A DNA stretch of 47,091 nucleotides. It comes from AEGEAN-183 sp964614345 (GTDB taxonomy: Bacteria > Pseudomonadota > Gammaproteobacteria > Magnimaribacterales > Magnimaribacteraceae). The notes below the pieces were generated by a model. It ran no database searches and was not told the DNA's origin. It worked only from the letters and a program-made list of their open reading frames with translations. Below, one piece after another: positions 15,698 to 24,468 of this stretch. Numbering within the stretch: position 1 is the first letter of the stretch; each line of letters opens with the position of its first letter. The stretch covers positions 1-47,091 of the forward strand of contig CAZTLP010000007.1 in NCBI GenBank assembly GCA_964614345.1, read 5' to 3'. The position numbers and the translations under genes are program-made.

Positions 15698-18092
15698 ATG
15701 GATAAGATTGATGCTCTAGTCAAAGAACTTACTTTAGAAGAAAAGGTTTCAATTCTCTCAGGTTCGGATGCCTGGCATACAACTCCTGTAGAAAGACTTT
15801 CTATACCGAGAGTTAAAATGACCGATGGCCCTAACGGAGCTCGAGGAGATGGAGTCAGCAAAGTATCCTCAGCTTGTTATCCTAATGGATCCGCTATTGC
15901 CTCAACTTGGGATACGGAGCTAGTAGAGTCATTAGGACAGTCCTTGGGGAGAGAGGCTAAAAGTAAAGACGCTGATGTCTTGCTGGGACCAACAATTAAT
16001 ATTCACAGACATCCTTTAGGTGGAAGGCATTTTGAATGCTATTCAGAAGATCCCTATTTAACTGGAGCTGTTACAGTAGCATACGTTCAAGGAGTTCAAT
16101 CAGAAAACGTTGCAGCTTGTGTAAAGCACTTTGTTGGCAACGATACGGAATATCAGAGACATACTGTAAGTTCCAATATAAAGCCTAGAACTCTTAGAGA
16201 GATTTACTTATTACCATTTGAAATGGGAGTCAAACAAGGAGGGGCCTTAAGTGTTATGTCTGCTTATAATCAGCTTAATAATATTTATTGCTCTTCTCAT
16301 GAAGAGCTTTTAATAAGTATTTTAAAAGAAGAATGGAACTTTCCTGGTTACGTTGTAAGTGATTGGGGGGCTGCTTTGCAAACTATAGAGAATGCCAATG
16401 GCGGCTTGGATTGTGAAATGCCGGGACCAGCCAAAACTTGGGGCGAAAACTTAGTAAAAGCTGTAAAAGACAATAAAGTTGAGGGTGCACTTATTGATGA
16501 TAAGGTAAAAAGAATTTTAAGAATCGCTGAATTCACAGGTCGATTAGATAATCCTGAGGAAAAACCCGAAGAATCAAATGATTTAGAGGAAGACAGAATT
16601 TTAATTAAAAAAGCTGCTTCCGATGCCATGGTGCTTCTTAAAAATGATAATGTTCTACCTTTCAATAAATCAGAGCTAAAAAGCTTAGCTGTTATTGGTC
16701 CTAATGCAGAAAAGGGGCAATTTATTGGTGGTGGAAGCGCAACTGTTAAACCCCACTATGTAATTCATCCCCTAGAAGGGTTAACTGAAAATCTAAAAGA
16801 AAGCATTGAAGTTAAGTATGCAAAGGGCTGCCATACCCATAAATTTCTGCCAGCAATAGATAAAAATTTAATAAAGTGTCCAGAGACTGAAGAATCTGGT
16901 TTCTTAGTAGAATTTTACAAAGGCGAAGATTTTGCAGGAGAAGTATTAGATTCCTCTGTTATGAGAGGGGGTAGGTTTTGGGCACTTACTGGGTTTGGAA
17001 TGGATGTAGCTTCAAAAATGGAAAGACCCTCACTCTCTGTAAGGTTTAAAGCAATATTATCTCCAAAAATTTCCGGTGAACACATGTTTGAGTTAGTAAG
17101 CATTGGTCCTGCAAGACTAAAAGTTGATGGAGAAGAAATAGTAGATAACTGGTCTTCTCAAGAACCAGGTGACGCCTTTTTCTCATACGGCAGTGCACCA
17201 CGAAGGTCTTCTATTAATTTAGAAGAGGGTAGAGAGTACATTCTAGAAATAGAATATAAGTGGCAAGGACGATTCCCTGCTGTCCAGATTGGAATGCTAC
17301 CTCCTGATGAAGAAGATTTGATGGAAAGAGCAGTTTCCTTAGCTAAAGAATGTGATGCTGTTGTGATGGTTGTAGGAACAAATTCTGATTGGGAAACTGA
17401 AGGAAATGATAGATCCTCACTTGGTCTTCCAGGAGACCAAGATATTTTGATTAATAAAGTAGTAGAGGCAAATCCAAACTCAGTTGTTGTTATTAACACT
17501 GGATCACCAATTAGCATGCCTTGGATTAAAGAAACTAAAGCTATCTTACAAAGTTGGTTTCCTGGACAAGAGTTTGGAAATGCACTGTATGATATTTTAT
17601 TTGGAGAAACTAACCCTTCTGGGAAATTACCAACTACCTTTCCTATGAAGTTAGATGATACTCCAGCCTACAGTCACTACCCTGGTGAAAATTTACAAAT
17701 GGATTATTTAGAAGAGATTTATGTGGGGTATCGTTGGTATGAGAAAGAAAAAATAAAACCCTTATTTCCTTTTGGTTTTGGTCTTTCTTACACTAATTTT
17801 GAATACTCTAACTTAAGGATAATTCCACCCAAAAAAGAAGATTCTGCCATTGCCTTTTCTGTCACTGTAAGTAATACAGGTGATGTTCAAGGAAAGGAGG
17901 TGGTTCAATGTTATGTCGGTGTTCAAAATTCTAGTGTTGAAAGAGCTCTAAAGGAGCTTAAAAAGTTCTCTAAGGTTGATTTAAATCCAGGGGAGTCGAA
18001 AGAACTTATTTTTGAACTGAGTGAGAGAGATCTTTCGTATTGGAATGAAGACGAAAAGAGCTGGTCAGTGGAGCCAGCTGAATACAAAATCT
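15698..18092 (+). CDS. GH3-family beta-glucosidase with PA14 insert (3-prime end in gap)
   Basis: A retaining glycosidase that removes terminal beta-linked sugars from glycosides. 798 residues are present, and the final few tens run into the N block. Domain order: GH3 TIM barrel (residues about 1-290) with TDGPNGARG, GPTINIHRHPLGGRHFECYSEDP and the nucleophile D222 in YVVSDWGA; GH3 C-terminal sandwich split by a PA14 domain (about 399-538); fibronectin-III-like domain (from about 700, with NTGDVQGKEVVQCYVG). There is no signal peptide, so the enzyme is cytoplasmic and acts on imported glycosides, consistent with the GPH symporters nearby. It starts 14 bp after the HD gene without a clear Shine-Dalgarno. 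The specificity (glucoside or other) is uncertain. Confidence 0.9.
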
Positions 18093-18192
18093 NNNNNNNN
18101 NNNNNNNNNNNNNNNNNNNNNNNNNNNNNNNNNNNNNNNNNNNNNNNNNNNNNNNNNNNNNNNNNNNNNNNNNNNNNNNNNNNNNNNNNNNN
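18093..18192. other. Assembly gap (100 N) between converging GH3 and SDR genes
   Basis: Placeholder of exactly 100 N. It hides the last part of the GH3 gene (plus strand) and the last roughly 40 codons of the SDR gene (minus strand), which converge here. Confidence 0.97.
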
Positions 18193-18821
18193 GTTTCCTC
18201 CATAATGGTATTCACAACTTGCGATCCCATCTTAGTGTCTATAACTCCGGGGTGAATGCTATTTACTCTAATGTTGTATTCAAGAGACGCGCATTCTAAA
18301 GCAGTACTTTTGGTAAATAGTCTTACGGCACCTTTGGTAGCACTGTAAGCTCCATGGTTAGGGCTTCCTACCAAACCTGCAACGGAAGATAAGTTTATGA
18401 TTGAACCACTTGACTCCCTTTGCATGGATCGTTTCTTAATCTCAGGAATAGCAGCCTTAGTCCCTAAGAAAACTCCTTCTACATTAACTGAAAACATCTG
18501 TTTCCATTCTTCAAGTGAAGTTTCCTCAATACTTTTTGGAAAATATATTCCTGCATTATTTACTAGAATATCTAAACCTCCGTAAGTCTCGGAGCAATAA
18601 GAAACTATCTTATTCCACTCAGCCTCAACGGTTACATCATGGATTTTGAAACTAGCTTGATATCCCTTGTCATTTAACTCTGAAGCTTTATTTTCTCCTT
18701 CTTGTAATAAGTCACTTATGACCACCTTTGCCCCTGCAGCACACATGGCTTCAGAGATAGCTCCGCCAATTCCTCTAGCTCCTCCAGAGATTAGCGCAAT
18801 CTTGTCTGTAAGATCAGCCAA
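18193..18821 (-). CDS. SDR-family NAD(P)-dependent dehydrogenase (C-terminus in gap)
   Basis: A classical short-chain dehydrogenase of which 209 of about 250 residues are visible. The cofactor glycine motif GGARGIG is at residues 13-19, an acidic residue after strand 2 (VVISDL) favours NAD, and the structural NNAG, the catalytic Ser in INLSSVAG and the YSATK Tyr-Lys pair are all present. The start is TTG at 18821 on the minus strand, two bases after the stop of the upstream SDR, with AAGAAGG as ribosome site. The two SDRs are therefore one transcript and probably act on consecutive or related alcohol substrates, but the substrate is not evident. Confidence 0.88.
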
Positions 18822-18823
18822 AG

Positions 18824-19429
18824 TTAGACCTTCTTAGGTGCTCCCTTTTCGGACACCTCATCATCATGGTGTTTCTTAGCTTCAAGTAATTCTGGCATCA
18901 ATTTATTAAGCTGTTCAACAGTCCAAAGATTTTCCGTCGTGAAAGATTTAATGACAGCAGGTTGTTGCATAATTCCAATAATGCCTGCTTGTGAGTGAAT
19001 GATTTGTGAGGTTACATCATTTGCTGCTTCTGAACATAGCCAAGTAACTACCGGTGCTATTTGTTCAGGTCCTTGAGTCCAGTCATTCTCATCATACTTT
19101 CTTCCAGCAGCTTCTATTAAATCTATAGTAAGTCGAGTAGCTGCTCCAGGGGATATTGTATTCACTGTACATTTATATTTAGCAACCTCTAAAGCTAGTG
19201 ATCTTGTAAAGCCTGCGATACCTGCTTTAGCGGCACCGTAATTAGTTTGACCAAAATTTCCAAATAAACCAGACACTGAAGACATATTCAAAATTCTACA
19301 GTTCAATCTATTTTCATCTCTTATATACCTTACAAAAGGGCGTGTGCAGTTGTAATGTCCTTTTAGGTGCACTTCCATGATTCCATCCCATTCACTTTCT
19401 TCCATGTTGTATAAGGTTTTATCCCTCAG
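18824..19429 (-). CDS. SDR-family oxidoreductase (N-terminus in gap)
   Basis: The C-terminal 201 residues of a short-chain dehydrogenase whose start is lost in the gap. The frame is open right up to the N run (RDKTLYNMEESEWDGIMEVHLKG), so an internal Met at 19405 is not the start. The catalytic Ser is in LNMSSVSGLFG and the Tyr/Lys pair in NYGAAKAG. The C-terminal extension (EAANDVTSQIIHSQAG, then a basic tail) resembles the longer, about 300-aa SDRs annotated as HSD17B4-like or 3-hydroxyacyl-CoA dehydrogenase relatives. The missing part includes the Rossmann glycine motif. It lies immediately upstream of, and co-directional with, the second SDR. Confidence 0.85.
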   Translation of the reverse strand: MRDKTLYNMEESEWDGIMEVHLKGHYNCTRPFVRYIRDENRLNCRILNMSSVSGLFGNFGQTNYGAAKAGIAGFTRSLALEVAKYKCTVNTISPGAATRLTIDLIEAAGRKYDENDWTQGPEQIAPVVTWLCSEAANDVTSQIIHSQAGIIGIMQQPAVIKSFTTENLWTVEQLNKLMPELLEAKKHHDDEVSEKGAPKKV

Positions 19430-19529
19430 NNNNNNNNNNNNNNNNNNNNNNNNNNNNNNNNNNNNNNNNNNNNNNNNNNNNNNNNNNNNNNNNNNNNNNN
19501 NNNNNNNNNNNNNNNNNNNNNNNNNNNNN
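19430..19529. other. Assembly gap (100 N) in a divergent region
   Basis: Placeholder of 100 N that removes the 5-prime ends of two divergently oriented genes (SDR on minus, GPH symporter on plus). Their shared promoter region is therefore absent from the data. Confidence 0.97.
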
Positions 19530-20911
19530 TAGGAACTTTTTTATTAATTTATTTTAACCAAGTCTTAGGTTTACCGGCAATTTTAGCAGCTTCAGCAATG
19601 GCTATTGCACTTTTTGTGGACGCAATTTCTGATCCTGTAGTAGGGATCTGGTCAGACCGAGTAAGATCAAGGTGGGGGAGGAGACATCCCTTTATCTATG
19701 CAGCCATCATACCTTTTGCCCTTTCTTATTATTTTATTCTACAAAATCCAGGATCAATCTCTGCTGGTGAAATTACAGAGAGTGAGTTGTTCAACAGATT
19801 ACTAATGTTGATGATCATTATGAGGTTGTCGATGACTTTCTATGAAGTTCCCCGAGGCGCCCTACAACCTGAATTGACGAAAGACTATGATCAAAGAAAC
19901 CAGATTTCAGGAATAAGTATGGCTTTCGGTTGGATAGGAGGGGCTGGAATGGCATCCATTGCTTATGCCTTCTTTTTTGTAGAAACTCCTGACTTTCAAG
20001 GGTCTAGAGCTTTTCTTAGACCAGAAGCTTTTCAGACACTGGCTTTTTGGGGAGGGCTAAGTCTTTTCCTCTCTGCTGTTATATCCAATGTAGGGTTGCA
20101 TAAACACATACCCAATCTACATGTTCCCGAAGCAAGAAGTATAAATATAAAAAAATTTTTTAAAGAGGGATTAGAAACAGTTAACAACAGGTCTTGGATT
20201 GTGCTTTTCTTCGCAGGAATTGTTTATTCTCTTTTGGTTGGGCTAGGCTCAAATGCTGGTATGTATCATAATCTTTATTTTTGGGAATGGACTCCTTCAA
20301 CTATAGCTATCTTCCCGACTGTTGGTTTTATTTGCGTTGTCATCGTCTCAATGCTTGCTGGTACAATTGCAAGAGGCAGAGATAAGAAAAAGGTAGCTGT
20401 AGGAATTTTCCTAACTACTATTATCACTGGACCTCTGCCTGTAATTCTTAGGTTACTGGATCCTCATTTTGAAGCTACTTTATTTCCTGCCAATGGCACT
20501 GATGCACTGTGGTGGATTATGATTACACACTATGCTTTTGAAGTCTGTCTAGGCTCTCTTGGATTTATTTTTATTGGATCGATGACTATGGAGATTGTGG
20601 AAGACGTTGAAAAAACTACCGGCAGGAGAGAAGAAGGCCTGCTAGGCACTGTGAACACCTTAGTGCAAAAATCTGTCGGTGCGGGTGGGGTCTTTCTTTC
20701 TGGGGTTATTATTTCTTACGTTGGATTTGACGCAGCTGGAGTCACTTTTGAAGAGCTGACTGGGTCCGTTATTGATCGATTTGCAACAATCCATGTGATA
20801 CTCGGCGCTACTTTGCCATTCATTTCAACATTGTTGGTTCTTCTATACAACATAGATAGAAAGGGTCATTTAGAGAATGTAGAAAACTTAGGTTATATAG
20901 AAGAAAACTAA
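19530..20911 (+). CDS. GPH-family sugar symporter (5-prime end in gap)
   Basis: A MelB-like GPH transporter fragment. The frame is open from the gap edge (GTFLLIYFNQVLGLPAILA), so about 25-40 residues are missing and the first internal Met (19598) is not the real start. Family marks are the Asp-containing loop DAISDPVVGIWSDRVRSRWGRRHPF and the late EDVEKTTGRREEGLLGTVNT cytoplasmic block, which is very similar to the corresponding block of the symporter at 24469-25977. It has about 11 visible helices. Its stop overlaps the rhomboid start (TAATG). It transports an unknown sugar or conjugate; the SDR genes diverging on the other side of the gap may process it. Confidence 0.88.
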
Positions 20912-21576
20912 TGTTTTTCTTTCCCTTTTCAGACGACAACCCCACTAAAAATAAACCCTTAATTACTTACTGTATTATTGGGATATGTTGTTTTATCTTT
21001 TTGTGGCAATTCACTTTACCTCCAGGTCTATTCAGGTCAGCCGTTTATAATTTCGGTGTTGTACCAGCTTCACTCTTGGGATCAAAAGAGGGGTACTTAC
21101 CTGCAACCATAACTATCTTTACTTCCATGTTTATGCATGGAGGATGGTTCCATCTGATCGGGAATATGGTCTTTCTCTGGATCTTTGGAGATAACGTTGA
21201 GGACTCTATGGGAAGAGTTAAATTTATCATTTTCTATTTGCTAGCAGGAATAGCGGCCGCTTACACCCAAGCATTAATTGATCCGTCTTCAGAAATNNNN
21301 NNNNNNNNNNNNNNNNNNNNNNNNNNNNNNNNNNNNNNNNNNNNNNNNNNNNNNNNNNNNNNNNNNNNNNNNNNNNNNNNNNNNNNNNNNNNNNNNATTG
21401 CGGGCATGGCTCTAATCCCATTTTTTAAAGGTGAAGGAATTACTCTTTGGGAGCCTGCACAATCTAAGGCTTTTGAAACCAGAGATTTCAACTTGCAGGA
21501 GTTAATTCCAGGGAATAAAGTTGATGGCTTCATGGACGATTTTATAAAAGATGCGGACGATAGAAAGAGGCATTAA
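20911..21576 (+). CDS. Rhomboid-family intramembrane serine protease (interrupted by gap)
   Basis: A membrane protease that cleaves within transmembrane segments. Residues 1-128 are visible before the gap, including the L1-loop and helix-2 motif HGGWFHLIGNMVFLWIFGDNVED, which carries the conserved His and oxyanion Asn (HLIGN). The Gly-x-Ser-Gly nucleophile helix and the catalytic His helix should lie in the missing part. After the gap, IAGMALIPFF marks the last helix and a cytoplasmic tail of about 50 residues follows. The frame is kept across 100 N only by chance, and the true missing length is probably around 200 bp. The ATG overlaps the upstream stop (TAATG). Confidence 0.88.
   Translation: MFFFPFSDDNPTKNKPLITYCIIGICCFIFLWQFTLPPGLFRSAVYNFGVVPASLLGSKEGYLPATITIFTSMFMHGGWFHLIGNMVFLWIFGDNVEDSMGRVKFIIFYLLAGIAAAYTQALIDPSSEXXXXXXXXXXXXXXXXXXXXXXXXXXXXXXXXXXIAGMALIPFFKGEGITLWEPAQSKAFETRDFNLQELIPGNKVDGFMDDFIKDADDRKRH
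21297..21396. other. Assembly gap (100 N) inside the rhomboid gene
   Basis: Placeholder of 100 N inside the rhomboid gene. It conceals the GxSG active-site serine and the AHxxG-type catalytic histidine regions. Confidence 0.97.
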
Positions 21577-21578
21577 TA

Positions 21579-23813
21579 ATGAAGATAAGATTTCTATTTA
21601 GAATTTTAGGAACAACTTTTGTTGTAGGGTTAATTACTATTGGTATTTATGCCTTAGGTGTTCAATTTAATTGGTACGGAGAACTTGAAGACAAAGGTGA
21701 ATTAATAGATCAGCCTTACCCCAGTAAACTTTTACTGGAAAAAAAGCAAAAACAGCTAAAAGTGAATCCTTCACCTAAACAGATCCTTTTTGGTGATACA
21801 CATGTGCATTCAACTTATTCCACGGATGCCTTTTTATGGAGTCTCCCAATACTAAATGGAGAAGGTCCTCATCCAATATCGGACGCATGCGATTATGCTA
21901 GGTTCTGCTCCGCATTAGATTTTTGGGTTACGACAGACCACGCTGAAGCTTCATCACCTAGAAAATGGAAGGAAATTAAAGAATCAGTGAGGCAATGTAA
22001 TGCTGTTGCCAATGAGGAAGACCCTGATTTAGTAACTTTCTTAGGATTTGAATGGACACAAGTGGGATTGTACGCTGAAGAACATTACGGTCATAAAAAT
22101 GTAATGTTCTTAGATATAGAAGAAGGCAAGGTGCCTTTACGACCTATTGGCGCAGGCGGTATTGCGACAGACGGTATGCGTGAGACCATAGGAGGTCAAG
22201 CAGGGCAATTTAAACCATTGGCTTTTTTAGATTTTAAGAATCGTCATAGATATTTTAATTTTATTAAATTTACCCAGGAATTCTCAGGAACACCTCATTG
22301 TGAATTAGGTGTCAGCTCAGACTTATTACCTGAGGATTGTTATGAGTATGCAAATACCCCAGTTGAACTTTTTACTAAGCTCAATCAACTAAACTTCAAT
22401 TCAATAGTTATACCGCATGGAAATACGTGGGGTTTTTATTCACCACCATTAACAAGTCTAGACAAACAATTACAGGAGGGCTTTCATGATGAAAATACAC
22501 AAATCCTCTTTGAAGTTATGTCTGGTCATGGGAACTCAGAAGAATACAGGCCTTGGAGAGCAGCAATAATAAATGAAGATGGGTCATTTGGATGTCCTGA
22601 GCCTACAAATGACTACTTACCTAGTTGTTGGAGAGCAGGGGAGATCATTGCGGAAAGATGTTTAAGTGAGGGAAACTCAGAATCCCTATGTAAAATAAGA
22701 GAACTTGATGCTCGACAGAACTATTTAGCTTTAGGCTCATCAGGCTATTTAGCGATACCGGGAGCTGAAATTGAAGATTGGTATGATTCTGGTCAGTGTA
22801 AGGATTGTTTTATTCCTTCATTCAATTATAGGCCAGCAGGCTCAGCTCAATATGCTTTATCACTTACAAATTTTGAGCAGGAGAAACCTAAACGATTTAG
22901 ATTTGGTTTTATAGCTTCAAGTGACAACCACAGAGCACGACCAGGCACTGGTTATAAAGAAAAAGATAGATTTGTGACCACGGAAGCAAATGGGCCCTCT
23001 AGTGAAGCTATTGCAGGTGTTTTATATCCCAAATCTTTACCAGTTGCTGAATCTATAGATTACGGTGGGAGAGAAGGCTTGATTGGTATGGGATTCAGAG
23101 CTTTTGAAGTAGAAAGACAAGCTTCCTTTTTTACTACAGGCGGCTTAGCTGCTGTCCACTCTACTGGAAGAGATAGGCAATCCATATGGGACTCCATGAA
23201 ACGAAAAGAAACATACGGTACCAGTGGCGATAGAATTCTACTTTGGTTTGATCTTATTAATGGGAACAAAAAGATTCCTATGGGTGGAGAGATAGCTACT
23301 TTGGAGAATCCCAAGTTTTATGTCAAAGCTGTAGGGTCCTTGAAACAAAAACCAGGTTGTCCAGATTTTAGGGATACAACAGTTTCTGAAGAAGACATAG
23401 AGAGAATTTGTAAAAACGAGTGTTATAACCCTTCAGACGAAAGAAAAATTATAACTAGAATTGAAGTAATAAAAGTTTCTCCCCAAAACATTGCAGGAGA
23501 GGATGTTGATAATCTTATTGAAGATCCGTGGAGAGTATTTAATTGTCCTCTAGATCAAAATGGCTGCGAAGTAAGCTTTGAAGATAAAAGTTATTCAGTA
23601 AATCAAAGAGATGTATCTTATTATGTCAGGGCTATTCAAGAACCATCATCTTCAGTAAATGCTAAAAACATTAGATGTGAATACAATGAAAAGGGCGAGT
23701 GTATAAAAGTAAACTTGTGTTACGGAGACTATAGAACTGCTAAAGACGATGACTGCTTAACCATGATAGAAGAGAGAGCTTGGTCATCTCCCATATTCGT
23801 GGATTATCTTTAA
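21579..23813 (+). CDS. DUF3604-family protein, PHP-like metal-dependent hydrolase candidate
   Basis: A 744-aa protein with an N-terminal membrane helix or uncleaved signal (about residues 8-28), so the bulk is periplasmic. Motifs that look like metal ligands of a PHP/amidohydrolase-like barrel are GDTHVHSTYS (D73, H75, H77), WVTTDHAEAS (D120, H121), VIPHGNTWG and ASSDNHRARPGTGYKE. I recognise this as the DUF3604 family, common in marine proteobacteria and without a firmly known reaction. The many Cys (for example CKDCF and ERICKNEC) suggest disulfides outside the cytoplasm. It starts 2 bp after the rhomboid stop, so the two are co-translated, and it ends 5 bp from a converging gene. Confidence 0.85.
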   Translation: MKIRFLFRILGTTFVVGLITIGIYALGVQFNWYGELEDKGELIDQPYPSKLLLEKKQKQLKVNPSPKQILFGDTHVHSTYSTDAFLWSLPILNGEGPHPISDACDYARFCSALDFWVTTDHAEASSPRKWKEIKESVRQCNAVANEEDPDLVTFLGFEWTQVGLYAEEHYGHKNVMFLDIEEGKVPLRPIGAGGIATDGMRETIGGQAGQFKPLAFLDFKNRHRYFNFIKFTQEFSGTPHCELGVSSDLLPEDCYEYANTPVELFTKLNQLNFNSIVIPHGNTWGFYSPPLTSLDKQLQEGFHDENTQILFEVMSGHGNSEEYRPWRAAIINEDGSFGCPEPTNDYLPSCWRAGEIIAERCLSEGNSESLCKIRELDARQNYLALGSSGYLAIPGAEIEDWYDSGQCKDCFIPSFNYRPAGSAQYALSLTNFEQEKPKRFRFGFIASSDNHRARPGTGYKEKDRFVTTEANGPSSEAIAGVLYPKSLPVAESIDYGGREGLIGMGFRAFEVERQASFFTTGGLAAVHSTGRDRQSIWDSMKRKETYGTSGDRILLWFDLINGNKKIPMGGEIATLENPKFYVKAVGSLKQKPGCPDFRDTTVSEEDIERICKNECYNPSDERKIITRIEVIKVSPQNIAGEDVDNLIEDPWRVFNCPLDQNGCEVSFEDKSYSVNQRDVSYYVRAIQEPSSSVNAKNIRCEYNEKGECIKVNLCYGDYRTAKDDDCLTMIEERAWSSPIFVDYL

Positions 23814-23818
23814 AAAAT

Positions 23819-24436
23819 TTATTTATTAATCTGGTTTAAGGATTCATCAACTAGTTCAACTAAGTCATTAACACCAATCGCCTCCCCAGCTATCTTCACT
23901 AGTTCAAGGAAAGAGTCATTAGATTGAGAAGGAGATATGTCTGTATTCTTGATACAAGATCTAGCTATTTGAGCTATAAGAAGAAAACTAAATGCATTAG
24001 TCGGCCTCCCTTTCTTGTCTTGTAAATTTGTTACAGTTTCTTCAGAAGCTGATCTGAGTATTTCAAGATTTTTGGTTAAGTCTGATAAGTATTTATAGTC
24101 GAGGTTATTTGATATATGACTTTGTAGTAAAAATGATCTTGCACCAGGGAAAAGTTTGCTTAAATTTTCAGAAAGCATCTCGGCTTGCAAAGAAATTTCA
24201 TCCAATTGAATCCTAATGTCGGTATAGCTTGGTGCTCTTCTAAAAACCGCTTCCTCAAATTTGTATGTAGTAATTGCATTCTCCAGATCTGTAATAAGAC
24301 CTGAAGGAAGTTCAGGGACAATTTTCTTTACCTTTGTTACTAATCTGGCAGGTAATTTATAAGGGTTTTTAAAATTAAGATCTTCTCCTGACAAGCTTGA
24401 AATTTTACGATACTTACTCTTTGGCATTTGCCACAT
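23819..24436 (-). CDS. Hypothetical soluble helical protein
   Basis: I do not recognise this 205-aa protein. It has no signal peptide or membrane helix. It is predicted helix-rich by eye, with a Lys-rich N-terminus (MPKSKYRKISSL), a central EEAVFRRAPSYTDIR segment and an Asp/Glu/Leu-rich C-terminus (ELVKIAGEAIGVNDLVELVDESL). A second in-frame ATG at 24427 would give 202 aa and fits the PKSKYRK start better; neither has a clear ribosome site. The gene is the only complete minus-strand gene in this part of the window, convergent with the DUF3604 gene (5 bp) and divergent from a GPH symporter (32 bp). Coding status is supported by the long open frame filling the whole interval. Confidence 0.6.
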   Translation of the reverse strand: MWQMPKSKYRKISSLSGEDLNFKNPYKLPARLVTKVKKIVPELPSGLITDLENAITTYKFEEAVFRRAPSYTDIRIQLDEISLQAEMLSENLSKLFPGARSFLLQSHISNNLDYKYLSDLTKNLEILRSASEETVTNLQDKKGRPTNAFSFLLIAQIARSCIKNTDISPSQSNDSFLELVKIAGEAIGVNDLVELVDESLNQINK

Positions 24437-24468
24437 ATTAATATATGGTAGCGATCTTATGAAGGGGA

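Noticed and set aside
15698..18205. GH3 protein extended past the gap to 18205
   Set aside because: Sequence after 18192 belongs to the minus-strand SDR gene; the extra residues are an artefact of reading through N.
18021..18299. Short plus-strand frame bridging the second gap
   Set aside because: Out of frame with GH3 and antisense to the SDR gene; no coding signs.
18006..18821. SDR protein extended through the gap to 18006
   Set aside because: The tail would be antisense to the GH3 gene and has no SDR C-terminal features.
21227..21533. Minus-strand frames across the rhomboid gap
   Set aside because: Antisense shadows of the rhomboid gene created by the open N run.
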